This document shows, piece by piece, positions 13,545 to 24,846 of a stretch of DNA of 64,000 bases. The notes beneath the pieces were generated by a model. The model was given only the letters and a program-made list of their open reading frames with translations, made no database searches and had not been told where the DNA came from. How positions within the stretch are numbered: position 1 is the stretch's first letter; each line of letters opens with the position of its first letter. The DNA comes from Umbelopsis isabellina (lineage: Eukaryota; Mucoromycota; Umbelopsidomycetes; Umbelopsidales; Umbelopsidaceae), in contig JAEPQZ010000008.1 of NCBI GenBank assembly GCA_016758905.1, positions 620,001-684,000 of the forward strand, in the 5' to 3' direction. A program made the translations under genes and the position numbers.

Positions 13545-14771
13545 TCAATCTATCAAAGCGCTTAATTGCGTGAGTTTGAGTTGAAACTCGCTGCAAATAT
13601 CAGATATTTTTGTCAAGGAAGTTTCAACATCTGTCAGTATTGGTGATTGTGTTCGAACTCTACATTCATCTACGACCAGAGCATATTTGTCCTTGTATGG
13701 TCTGCAAAGAGTTAAAAAAAGAACAATGAGATAATAATGCTGCAAAATTTGTGAATGTAAGGAAAATGGAATCTGCAACTTACAAGTATTTGTCGGATCT
13801 TTGGATGGGGTGCAACTCTAAACCGAATACATTACAAACTATGTGGATCCGATCAATGCTAATCTCAACCACCAAGTCTTCAGGGAGTGGAGGAGAAAAG
13901 TGTTTAGGCTGGCACACCCGATAGGGGAACGATTTGGCTTCAGAGAGGACATTGAATGCTGACTGAGCTTGCTTGACAAGTTTGAGAATATCTGCTAAAT
14001 ACTTAATTCTTCTTGTTAGCGCCAGATACAACTCAGCGCTTGGTGTTTGAAATACTTACATTAGACACACTGGTTGTAGATGTTGGTGTGGGTGTTCTCT
14101 CGATGAGATCACTGGCTAGACCGATATAATTATGGCAATGCTGGGCTTGCTCCAAATGATAAGGATTATTTTCTGATATACCGACCTTGATCTGATTATG
14201 ATAATTTGGAAGTTTGATCTGAAGATCCTATTGTTCAAGTCCCAAGTCAAAAACGTGAGTACAAACAGTCTACACGTAGTAACCGCTATCTTACCCCTTT
14301 GATAATTTGGGGACCGCATAACGATATGACCCCTTTTAATGTCTCGTTACTGAAACTAAGATCAGATACTGCACTTGTGAGAATGGATATCCATTGGTTG
14401 GCAGCACGCATTACCTCGGAGATGATAGAACCAGTGAGTCGCATTTGCCTGATCCAATTATCAGCTATGATGTAGTTTAGTATATAACAACACAGAATGG
14501 TTCGCTGAATACCTTTATGTTCTTTCGATATGGAGAGTAATTCGTAGCAATGCTTTTTGTAATCAGCAAAGTTAGTTGATGTTCGGACGTGAGCATCAGG
14601 GCTGGCAACGAAATACCTACTCTGAGCTCTAAAAGAACCGTCTGCAGGACGTCGGGTAGTATGTCATTTAAAAGCCAAACGCTTTCTTTCTCCTGCTCAG
14701 GGTTTGATTGTCAGTAAATGCAAATGCAGTGCAAGCAGATTAAAGCATGTTGCAACCAGACGTGTATTCAT
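13545..14771 (-). CDS. ROGDI/Rav2 family protein (RAVE complex subunit)
   Basis: Multi-exon gene, about 270 residues. Matching order to human ROGDI: N-terminal EKESVWLLNDILPDVLQ (human FRWLLHDEVHAVLKQ), middle LADILKLVKQAQSAFN followed by FSPPLPEDLVVEISIDRIHI (human FAPALPSDLLVNVYINLNKL), and C-terminal ILTDVETSLTKISDICSEFQ. Known role: yeast Rav2 with Rav1 and Skp1 forms RAVE, which assembles the vacuolar H+-ATPase. The first exon is inferred: ATG at 14771 plus four codons, then an intron with a good branch site (TACTGAC) but a weak GTTGCA donor, so the exact start is less certain than the family. A reverse-strand AATAAA lies at 13518-13523, inside the ADE2 3' flank, so the two 3' UTRs probably overlap. 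Confidence 0.82.
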
Positions 14772-14920
14772 TAACTGAACAGAGAAACAAGTGGCATAAA
14801 ACGAAAGGACGTGGCGAACGTGCGGGGACAATGTGACTTTCATTTACATTTATAAAACCATCAAAGCTAAATTACAATAGGTTGATGTTAAGGTCGAACT
14901 TTGCTATAGCATCAATCAAT

Positions 14921-17728
14921 TCAAGGCTTTCCTCCATAGTTACGTTCGTAACCATCGAAATTTGGAGGCATCATACGATTCATACCCATGCCATTTCCTG
15001 CTGGTCCTTGCTGAAGAAATTGGGGAGGTACTCCACCAGCTACAAATTGAATAGGATCAGTGCCTCGTTGTTAATAGCTACCTTTCGTATTTGACTCGGG
15101 AGACTTACCATTTGGCATATTTGCTCCAGGCAAAATGCCCATGAAGTGCTCTTTAGGAGGAGGTCTCATATCAGCTGGATATCCATGTGGTCCTGGAGGT
15201 GGCCCTTGCATTGCACCAGGACTATTGCCCATCATGTAAGGATATGGTGGCATATTACCCATCATAGGCATCGGTGGCACATTTCCTCGAGGAGATGATT
15301 GCGGTGGCGCACTGCTACCTTGGAGGCCGTTTCGCATCTGCATCATCTGCTCGACGGTCATATTAGGGCCACCCATCTCCATGAAAGATCCTGGGAACCC
15401 ACCAGCAACTGGTGGTGGACGTGCTTGCTGATACATCGGTACAGAATTGTGACCATAACCAGGCTGTTCCGGATGCTGAGGATATTGACCAGCTGGCATG
15501 TTTCTAGCCTGGCTGGGTGAGTAAGTAGCTTGCTGCTTGTTGACATTTGGCGATGGGCTTTTTCCAGGACTTTCTGAAGATTTGGCACTCAATTGTCGAA
15601 GAACAGACGTAGGCAGGTTGCTAGCTACCATCTTGGGTCTTTGGGACGGTGAATTCTGACTATTGACTCGTTGTCGTCCAGGTGAATTGTGAGATGCTAA
15701 ATCAACATAAGCAGGTCCTCTCATATTTGGAGAATGGACTGCTTCGTTCGGACGTCTCTGTTGATGTGGACTCGATTCTGTTGCTTGCATACGTTGTTGC
15801 ATATGCATGAGGTCTGAACGGTCATGACCCATAGGAATAGAGTTGGCATTCATGGGAACTGAAGATTGTTGACTGGCTTGCATACCAAGCGGATTACCCA
15901 TCATAGGCTGCACATTTCCCAGCTTACGAAGCTGCTCGTCTGTCGAATTTCTGTTTTCGATATGCGAGGTGCCTTGTGGAGACTGCATGACTTGAGGCTA
16001 CAGTCGCAAATGAATATGAATGAATACAACTAGATTTGTTGTTGCAGATAAAAATGGCTATACGTGCTTACCTTAGACTTTGACAGAGCTTCAAGTACCT
16101 TATTGAATCCAGCAGCATCGTTTACAGAATCGCTTTGCGCAGGTTGGGCATTGTTAGCGCCTAAGGATTGTAGGATATCGTTTTCCGACAACATTCTTCT
16201 TCCGCCCATACTTGGCGGTTGTCGTGGTCGTGGAATCTCTGGACTACCGCTTTGGCTCTGAAAGAGGGTATCTAGGCTTATTGATTTAGGAGTTGTGTCA
16301 GTTCTTGAAGATACTTGTTCATCCTTTGCGGTGATTGGTGATGGCGAGCCATCTTGCTGCTTTGATGAAAAGAATTTAGCAAAACGAGAACCGCCTTTGT
16401 TGCTAGTACCAACAGAGGCAGGCGAAGACAACCCAGAATTAGATCCATTGAGTCCGAAGTTGTCAAATGCCATGGTAGTATCGGCAAGATTGTGAGAATA
16501 ATGAGCGAACATATCATCTACATTATCATTGGTTTGGCCTGTATACACAGATTAGCTAAGATACCAATAACAAATTAAACAGTACACAACAGTTACATAC
16601 CTTTTGTTCCTTGCACTTGTTCCATCACAGGAGCAGAACTTTCAGTTGCCTTTACATTTATATCAGAATCATTTTTTACATGCTTGCTATCGTTTCCGAC
16701 ATCTCTGCTTTGTGTTTTATCTTGTTGTTTCATCTTGGACTTCCAAGCTTCCAAATCATTGATAAATTCAGGTTCCTTGTCTTTGCCATCTACACTTTTG
16801 TTTTTTGCCGAGTTTTCAGCTTCTGGATCATAATCCATCCACTCTGGTGTACCTTCGACGTGATCCAATCTACCCTTTTGATTCCTGTTTGCATTATTAT
16901 CGCGATGACCTATTAATCAAACTGTAAGCATACATCCATGAAGAACTTGATTTATGGTAATGCTGCACACATACTTTCTCGCCTATTTCTCTGCATTTCC
17001 GGATTGCGATCTCCAAATCTATCATTTGGTCGCGAACGTGGGTTACGTGCTTGAGAATCAACGGTAACTTTGTCACCGTTATTTCGAAACCCTCTATCTG
17101 AACTTCCATTTCTGTCACGCCCGAATGATCTTTCGGTCAAATTGTGCGAAGTGCGCTGCGATCTCATGTCATTATTGGCGCTATCCCGAGGTCCACGTCC
17201 TTCGTGACGCATCCTGGTCCCGTGAGTGGCGTGGCTACCTGAGGACTTGCCAGTGACATTTGCATCGTCTGATTGTTTCAATCCTCCAAACACGGATGAA
17301 TTAAAACTCGTCTTTGGTGGTCCGAGAACAATGTTCTTATCTATTAATTTTGTTCATTGAGGTGAGTTGATTGAGCATATCCATTCTGCAACACTTCTCC
17401 AAATAATTTACCTAGAGTCTTTGGTGATGAACTTCCGTTTAAAACTCCTTTTGTGTTTACATTTTGCCAATCTTCGCTGTTGACCATCATGAAAACAAGA
17501 GCAGTAATACATTAATATCCATGCTTCAACAACATAAAGCACATGTGATCTGTCAACATTAAAGGAATGGTAGGCTTACCCAAACCAAAGGCTAAGTCCT
17601 GGGAAATTGTCCGGCTTCACAGCCAATGGACTATCGTGTAACGAAAGAAGAAACTCTTTGGAATATCTGATAACCTTTGGTTCATCGTTGCCGCTTGCGT
17701 TCCCGTCAGCCGAGGAGCTGTCTGCCAT
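14921..17728 (-). CDS. eIF4E-transporter (4E-T)-like translational repressor
   Basis: Multi-exon gene for a long, mostly disordered Gln/Pro/Met-rich protein. The first exon (ATG 17728) has a canonical eIF4E-binding motif, RYSKEFLLSL (Y-x4-L-hydrophobic), at about residue 22. Further in order are TPEWMDYDP (4E-T has EPEWFSAGP), SRFAKFFSS (4E-T SRFSRWFSN), AGFNKVLEALSKSK (4E-T TAFNKLVSTMKAS) and LPTSVLRQLSAKSSE (4E-T TPTSVIRKMYESKE). The last exon ends in FDGYERNYGGKP. Known role: 4E-T binds eIF4E and DDX6-type helicases in P-bodies and silences mRNAs. An Arg/Asp/Gly-rich stretch lies around 17000-17250. I judge this a true homologue because five spaced motifs keep their order; low complexity elsewhere prevents more. 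Confidence 0.8.
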
Positions 17729-18480
17729 TATGTTGCAGCGTGAGGAATTAAGATCTAACAGTTAAGCTTACACTAGTGTGCTGTCTGGCGTACTATATAG
17801 AGAGACGACACCAAAGGGTTGTAAAATATAAATAGTAAAACTGGAAAGGTGAGCCCAATATACTATGTGTAGTGGTGGCACAAGTTGGAATATTGGATTA
17901 GATCAAAGACGCCAGTCGAAACGAAACGAAGTCGATTTAGCTGGTATATAGAGAGGACGTAAGTTTGTAGAGTAACAAAATATAACGCTATTAAGGTCAG
18001 ATTCGATTGGTAGTCCAAAGTGAGTCTGCTTGTGAGGTGTTTGTTGATTGATTAACTGTTTGTCGAAGAGTTTGGTGAATCTCAGCTCTTTATTCTCGAA
18101 GAGCTTGAACTCCTTGCTTGCGAGACACCATATTTGGTGACATCACCTCAAAAGTTTCGCATATTAAATTATAGTTTCTAATCCGGGTCACTGCCAGCTT
18201 ACCAAATTATTGATAGTTGAAAGTTATCAACCAAAGAGAGGCATTGATAATATATTGAATGAAGAAATATTGATATTTTTTGGATTTGATTTGATTTCCT
18301 TGAGATTGTCTCCTTATGTCAGAAAATCGTGAAAAGGTGATAAGTGATTAGTGACAACAACTGTGCCAGTATCACAAGCAGACGCCTTGTAAGAGCAGGA
18401 TCCTAAATTTTCTTTGTCTTTGTCTTCTTCTTTGTCTTCGTCCCTTGCTCCTTTTCTGGGTTTTTGATTCTTTTTACCAA
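17729..18480. promoter_or_regulatory. Divergent intergenic region with CT-rich leader
   Basis: About 750 bp between the 4E-T-like gene and the F-box gene. The last 80 bases before the F-box ATG are a pyrimidine-rich run (repeated TTTGTCTTC-like units at about 18410-18480), typical of a fungal transcription start zone. No gene or RNA was recognised. Confidence 0.45.
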
Positions 18481-20967
18481 ATGCCAGAAACTCGACTGCA
18501 AAAGCGACTTCGACAAAGCGACGAAGCTCTTTCGAATAAAATCAATCTCCATGATTCTATCTCAGGAAATACAGAAAATACAATAGGTAAAAAACGTAAA
18601 ACAACTATAAGACAAGACAACAAAAAGACAAGTCGCCGTACAAAAGAACCATGTAAAAAAACTAGAAAATCAAAGATTGCATCTTCCACGAATCAAGACA
18701 GTGCTTCAGGTTTACAATGTGCTTCACAATTATTGCGTTTACCCGCCGAAATACTTTGGAGTATAGCTTCATACCTCAAGCCTTCCGAGCTATGTTCAAT
18801 CAGTAGAATAAGCAAAGCCTTTAAAAACTTGGTTGACATGCTTCCCATATGGCAACAGATTTGTACTTCGCTTGCTCTCGGAAAACCAGCCAGAAAATAT
18901 AAAACTTACTATGCTCTCGCGACAACACAAATGTGGCGCATCTGTGATGTATGCTTGACGCGAACTAAAGGCTGGGGATCCGATAGTCCACTTAAAATCA
19001 AGGATATATATGGCAACGATATAGGTAGACTTTGTTGCAAGTGCCGTTGCAGTTATTACAAGCAAAATCCTGAACCGGTTGCGCTTGTCTGGAATGGGGA
19101 TAAACAAATCGATCCTTGTAGCCAAGTTACTAAAAGTACAGCCACTTTTCATTATAAGTTGCCCACCCACCATCTCAGCTCTGTTCCAGTAGACTTAGTA
19201 GATAATCCTCACTACTCAAACGCAGCTCCTATGCAACTTTATTTGGAGAGTGATGTGGTTGATGCTGCCAGAAAATTGCATGGAGGAGACATTGGAATAA
19301 TGAAGGCAAGGGAGGCAACTCGAGCAAGAGGTATACGAATGCGCGAAACTAAAAGAAAGAAAATCCAAGAAAGGCGAGAAACCTTGAACAAAATAATTAT
19401 AGAATCTGGACTGGAACATCACAGGAATTCACAAGTTTGCAGCAATTTTGTCTCAGGCCATATGACAGTTGATCAGTTAGTCAAGAACCTACAAGCGAGA
19501 GAAAGGCAAAGCCAGGCTCAAGATTCTCATAGAAGTCTCGTCCGAAAGGAGCTTAAATCTCGTGGCATGCCAGCTCTCATCGATCAATGGGAAATTGAGC
19601 ATTACATCCGTGAAGGAAATGGGTGTATGGAAGAAATTATTCAACAGCTTGTGAATCGAGAGCATGAACTACAGAGACTTGCAACTGCGAGGGATGCTCG
19701 TAGAAGTTTCGTCCAAAAGGAGCTTGAATCTCATAACATGCCAACTCTTATCTATCGATGGGAAATCGAGCGTTACATCTGTGAAGGAAAGGGGTTTATA
19801 GAAGACATCATTCGGCAGGTTGTCGATCAAGAGCATGAACTCCAAAGAATTGGAACTGTGACGGAAGCTCTTAAAGTCAGGCTAAACCAGATTGACAACA
19901 CCTTAGCTGGTCAGTTATACTTGTATGAGAATATCATCAAAGATTCTTCCAATGACATTGAATCTCTGTTGGCAACAATTGTTAACGCAGAAAAGGACAG
20001 GAAAGCAAAACAAGCTTACAAAGAAGAAGGTAGGAAAGTAAAACAAGAACGACGATGCTTGCTTATAAAGAAGCTATCTAAGCAGAATTCACAATTTAGT
20101 ATCAACGATGCACGTTGTGCTCACTACATCGCAATAGGTGCAGCAGATATAAAGATGCTTGTGCAAGCTATTATTGATGAAAGCAACAAGAAACACAGGA
20201 CAAGCGAGCTTGAAGGGTGCCTAATGCAACATGGAATAAATCATTCGACAAATGCGCTGGCAAAGTTATATATAGATTTAGGAGAGCCTGAATTGGACGT
20301 TATCGTAAATGCAATAATTGAAGAAACAAATGAAAGTGAGCTAAGACGCAATTTGCTAAAAGCTAAGCTAATTGAAAGCAATTTACGCATTCCACCCGGA
20401 GATGCACTATGCCAAGAATACATAGACGGAATCTTCAAGGATGACATTGATACTGTCGTAAAGCATGTTGCTAATATTCCCTACGAGATGGAAGTGAAAA
20501 AAACATTACAAGCTAAATGGTTGTCGAATCTCTCGGCACATGTGTTTTCTATGCTTTTGAAGCATGCTACTTATAATAGCATTGAAAAATGGCAATCACT
20601 TTTGGATACAGACGATCTAGAAGCTGAATGGATTGCAACACAACATCTGAATCAAATCGGAAAGGATCAAAACTTGCCGACGCAATGGTACTTGGAGCTT
20701 AGTTCAGATACAATCTATGCTAATGCAATATCTATGTCAAGCACGGTCTTTGCCGAAACTTCAGCTTCATGCTATAGTTCTGATTCTTCCGGTCTGGACA
20801 CTTCGCTTGATTTGAAAACAGGCGCTTCAAGCAACTGTGGCATTAACACCTACCTTTCTGAAACTTCGTCTCGCTCATCAGTAATAAGCAAAGGATCGGA
20901 AAGACTTTCGGATACCTTATGTCAAGCACTTGGAACGGATTGGCTTCGACAGATACTCAAGTTGTGA
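18481..20967 (+). CDS. F-box protein with Cys-rich region and 57-residue tandem repeats
   Basis: Intronless, 828 residues from the ATG at 18481, which directly follows the pyrimidine-rich leader; the open frame continues 12 codons further upstream to an ATG at 18445. A Lys/Arg-rich N-terminus (KKRKTTIRQ, KKTRKSK) precedes an F-box at about residues 84-128 (LLRLPAEILWSIASYLKPSE). Next comes a Cys-rich stretch (about 154-190: CDVC, then CCKCRC) that could bind zinc, then YLESDVVDAARKLHGGD and a charged helix, vaguely like the XPA DNA-binding region. From about residue 340, two near-identical 57-residue units and several degenerate ones follow, each with a pattern like W-E-I-E-x-Y-I-x-E-G...DIIxxVV. 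The C-terminus is Ser-rich. By family, F-box proteins recruit substrates to SCF ubiquitin ligases; the target is unknown. Confidence 0.8.
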   Translation: MPETRLQKRLRQSDEALSNKINLHDSISGNTENTIGKKRKTTIRQDNKKTSRRTKEPCKKTRKSKIASSTNQDSASGLQCASQLLRLPAEILWSIASYLKPSELCSISRISKAFKNLVDMLPIWQQICTSLALGKPARKYKTYYALATTQMWRICDVCLTRTKGWGSDSPLKIKDIYGNDIGRLCCKCRCSYYKQNPEPVALVWNGDKQIDPCSQVTKSTATFHYKLPTHHLSSVPVDLVDNPHYSNAAPMQLYLESDVVDAARKLHGGDIGIMKAREATRARGIRMRETKRKKIQERRETLNKIIIESGLEHHRNSQVCSNFVSGHMTVDQLVKNLQARERQSQAQDSHRSLVRKELKSRGMPALIDQWEIEHYIREGNGCMEEIIQQLVNREHELQRLATARDARRSFVQKELESHNMPTLIYRWEIERYICEGKGFIEDIIRQVVDQEHELQRIGTVTEALKVRLNQIDNTLAGQLYLYENIIKDSSNDIESLLATIVNAEKDRKAKQAYKEEGRKVKQERRCLLIKKLSKQNSQFSINDARCAHYIAIGAADIKMLVQAIIDESNKKHRTSELEGCLMQHGINHSTNALAKLYIDLGEPELDVIVNAIIEETNESELRRNLLKAKLIESNLRIPPGDALCQEYIDGIFKDDIDTVVKHVANIPYEMEVKKTLQAKWLSNLSAHVFSMLLKHATYNSIEKWQSLLDTDDLEAEWIATQHLNQIGKDQNLPTQWYLELSSDTIYANAISMSSTVFAETSASCYSSDSSGLDTSLDLKTGASSNCGINTYLSETSSRSSVISKGSERLSDTLCQALGTDWLRQILKL
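19522..19866 (+). repeat. In-frame 171-bp tandem repeat in F-box gene
   Basis: Two consecutive 171-bp units (from 19522 and 19693) share long identical runs and encode the same 57-residue pattern: RSLVRKELKSRGMPALI against RSFVQKELESHNMPTLI, and EIEHYIREGNG against EIERYICEGKG. A third, diverged unit starts at about 19864. More distant copies continue to about 20480. The two best copies look like a recent duplication. Confidence 0.85.
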
Positions 20968-21371
20968 GTTGAAAGAATTGAATACCAATGACTAGCAAAT
21001 GTCGTTTCATCAGTATAAAAAATAAAATCCTGTGTTTAATCGTCTGTGTGATTCAAGGGTAGTTTAAAGTCTTTTAAGGTATACATTAAGAAGAGGGGGT
21101 AAGCACAAGAAATAACCAAAAAGATGGGCAATTCACAAATATGTTGTACATTATGAGCAATCTCCGTGATGATATTTGCGTATCTTTCCCAGGTGAAAGC
21201 TGGCTTATAAATGGGTTTACTGTTCAAACACAGAAAGTAGTTAAAATTTGTACATAACGACTGATTATGGTAACATTGATGGATGTGGTGTAAAGCAAAA
21301 TGAGATAGAATAACTGTAATAAAAGTAGACATAGATGAAAGAGAATATGCAAAATTGCTATCTAAAATAGA
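20968..21371. other. Convergent 3' region with poly(A) signal
   Basis: Lies between the stops of the F-box gene (plus) and the Uds1 gene (minus). AATAAA at 21021-21026 sits about 55 bp after the F-box stop and is the likely plus-strand polyadenylation signal. No gene seen. Confidence 0.5.
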
Positions 21372-24300
21372 TCATCTTGAAACCAGGTCAACCACGAAGT
21401 TGGTTTGAACGCCTCTCGATTGCTTTTCCCATCGTTTCTTTTCCTCTTCTCGACGGAGGTTTCGTAGCACTGCATCCAGTTTCTTTCGTTCTTCTTCGGC
21501 ACGCTCCAATTCCCGCGCATGTTCAGCTTTGACTTCGCTCATGAGCTTCCTGAACTCACGACGTAGCGTCTGCGTGCTATTGGGTTCCTTTCCAACTTGT
21601 AAGCATCTGACCTTTTCGTCGGCCAATTCCGTTTGAATTTCGTTCTTGTATTGCAACAACTCACGGATGCGCTCATCGTAGGCATGCCTCTCACTTGCAA
21701 AGTCAGTGATGTTTCGAGTAAGCCGTTCATATTCTTTAAATATGGCTTCGAAATCTGTTTCAATGCTGGAACATTGAAGAAGAAGAGCAGATTCTCGGAC
21801 AGTAAATTGACTCTGTGCTGTTAACAATGCTTCTTGTGTTTCTCGTAGCTGCTTTTGTGTGATGCCTAACTCCATTTCCATCATATCACGACTGCGGCAT
21901 ACCTCATCCATTTGCGATTGGAGGGACTGCAATTCTCCATTTTGCAGTGGTTGAGCGGTGGCTGTGCTGGATGCTCTCTTTTGTAGCTGACTGATGTCAT
22001 TCTCTAGTCTTTCAATATGCTCATTGGCAGCCATTAGGCGTTGATTCTTCGATGAGATAAGCTCTTCGGCTTGATTTGCGTTTTGTCGCATTTTTCTATC
22101 GAGATCGGCTAGTTCCTGTTTCAACATTTGAGTTTGAAGCTCATGATTCTTGTGTATCTGCTGCTCTGAAGCAAAGAGCGTCTCTTCTTCCTTGGTCTTG
22201 GCTATCAAATTTTCTTTCACGCTATCAAGTTCCAATTTGATGGAATTAATCGAGTTATCTTTCATATTGATTTCGTTCTTCATCTTGTCCATTGCTTGTT
22301 TGTTAGCTTTGAACTGGTTTTCCAGAGACTCAGCTTCACATTGTAACCTTTGCTTTTCTTGCACGGTACTTTCCAACTGGTCTCGTAGCAATTTGAGCTC
22401 ATCTTGGATAGCCTTGGTTTGGGCTTCATGTCTTGCATTGATGCATGCAATTTGTTCATCTAAATGTTCTTGAGTCAGCTCAACAGTCGACTGATTATTT
22501 ACATTGCGCTCCCATTCTTCACGTTGTGATCTAAGGTCGAAAACTTCAGATTTGAATTGCTGTAGCTCTCGTTGAAGAGCCCTTTCTCGCGCTTCTATAG
22601 CGCGGGTATCCACGGCTGGGCTGCTGGCTCGTGTAGAAACAGCTTGTAACTGTTTTCTAGTTGTTTGTAACTCTGTCATCAGATTATCTCTTTGTTGTTC
22701 ATGTTCTTTGATGCTGGATTCCATGTGGCTCATGGTTTCCTCTATTCTCATATTCTCTTGAACGATATCACGAATTTTAACTGCCGCAAGCTCGAGTGGA
22801 GTCTTGTTTCCGTGAAGGTTGTTGGACTTTTGAACAGGAAACAATTCAGTCAAACCATATAGATCAACCTCCAACTTTTCCAATTGTTGACGAGTTTGTG
22901 CAACTTCTTTTTCCAATAGTGATGCATTATTCTTGTGAGATTTCTCCGCTTCTGTTTGAATTCGACTATCTTCATTTCGTAGAGATTCCAGTTCCTGCTG
23001 TAATTGGGCCCTCTGCGCTGTCAATGTCTTGAGACTTTGCAAATAGTCATCGGATTGATCGTTTTGTTGCAAATCAACGATTTTCTGTTGAGATTGCGCT
23101 AATGCCATTCGACTGTCCTCTGCTTCACTCTCAAGTCTGCGCACTTTGAGCTCTGCTTCTTTTAGCAGCTTTTCGACAGCATTTAGAGTTGCAGTATGGG
23201 CAGATCCATGATGGAGACTATATTCGTCGTTTCGGACATCACCTATGCTGGTGGTACTGGTGTGGACGGACTTAAAACTGAAATCATTGCCTCCATGAAC
23301 TCCATCCCATGAGCCTGAATCTTCACTTGCAGAGCTGATGGTGCCAGCATCAGATGGTTGAATGCGTATACTATCTTCAGCAATTTGATATCGGCGTACC
23401 AGAAAATCTAGTCCATTGTGTAAATGCTCATATTCCGTTCGCAGTTCTCGAATCTCCCGTTCCTTGGCTTGGACATCACTAGCCGTTTCGAACTCCATAT
23501 CACACAATTTCTGGGCACGCAATTGCTCAATTTCCTCTTGCTGTCGCTTAATCTCATTGTCGCGTTGAACTAGATCGACTGTTAACTGCTTAATGCGGGT
23601 ATCAGCATTAGCAGAGGTTTGAGCTGTGGGGCGGGAAGTAGCTTTACGTGACTGAATAGAAAGCTCGTCTTCCAGTACTTTCACCCCCACACTCAAGGTT
23701 CCTGCCGTATGTTCGAGCAGCCTCTGTTGTGTCTCAGAACCCAAACGTGTCAGCCTCCATACTTCTTTCGCTACCTCGTCGACCTTTTGTGTTGAAGCAA
23801 TGAGTTGCTCTTGTGATTGTAGAGCCATTTTTCTATTGGTGGAATGCAATCGTACCAGCGACTGCGAAGCCTCTCTCATTTTTGACTCTAAAGATAGTCT
23901 TGCTGTTTGATCCTCTAACCTGTTCATCAAATTTATATGTTGCTGCTTTAATGTTTCAACTTCTTCCAAAGTTAACACTTCGAAATCCTTGGCATCGATT
24001 ACAGCTTGAGATACCAAAAGCTGCATAAGCATGCCATCCATATCTTCCGCTACATTTGAAATGGAAGGCAGAGAAAGTCGTGATCCCTCCACGTTTTCAA
24101 AATTTTGCCATGGTAGGGGTGATTCAAGGGACGCAGTGGAGATAAACGACTTCCTCGTCGCTGACTCATCCTTCTGAGCCGTGTCCAATTTACTGATAAT
24201 TGATATGCTGATCTGGTCTTGTTCCTTAGGCTCGGTTTGGCTAGCTGCAGGGCTAGGCGATTTCGGAACAGACCTTGTTTCCCGCACAGGAGCAGGGGTT

Positions 24301-24715
24301 TGGGATTTGAGTTCAGGGACATTCGGTGTGAGTTGCTCGGATAAGTTGACAGGCGGACTACTTTCTGCACTCTCGATCGGGACAGGTGGTGTGTCGGTCT
24401 GTTTAATTGTTTGCTTTTTTTCAGTCAAACTTAGTTTTGAATCTGTATTGTCTTCCTTTTTTGGGGTGGCTACTGGCTGCTGCCACTTGTTCTTCAATTT
24501 GCCAGGCGATATGGCTGCGTCTGGTTGATTAGCCTTGATGACAGGTTGATGCCGATTCGCAAAAAACGGATTGTTCAACAGTTTATTAGGCGCGGGCTAC
24601 GTAAAGTAAGGAAGCAAAAGGTTATTCTTAAGTTTGTAAACTTTTCTTGTATTACAGTTTGCTATAAAAGGGCTGATATGGGGGTATACAGAGAGGTAGA
24701 TCTTACTTTGGCCAT
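21372..24715 (-). CDS. Uds1-domain long coiled-coil protein
   Basis: Two exons, 24715-24707 (Met-Ala-Lys) and 24596-21372, join in frame to give 1077 residues. The N-terminal about 150 residues are Pro/Ser/Thr-rich and disordered. Residues around 190-270 (DMDGMLMQLLVSQAVIDAKD, FEVLTLEEVETLKQQ, LESKMREASQSLVRLH) match the Up-regulated during septation (Uds1) domain of fungal proteins. The rest is almost continuous heptad coiled coil rich in Glu, Gln, Leu and Arg, ending with a basic charged segment and VQTNFVVDLVSR. Known of the family: fungal proteins connected with septation in fission yeast; exact function is not established. INTS9 ends 132 bp upstream on the same strand. Confidence 0.82.
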
Positions 24716-24846
24716 GTTGACAATGTGGGTGTTCGAAATGCTTCACGAGCCCACAAAGGCAGCGCAAAGAGACAAAAGTAGAGGCTAAGGCAAAAGAAAA
24801 ACAAAAGGAAAGTGATGCGCCAAAACACGGGGTAATAACAAAAAGG

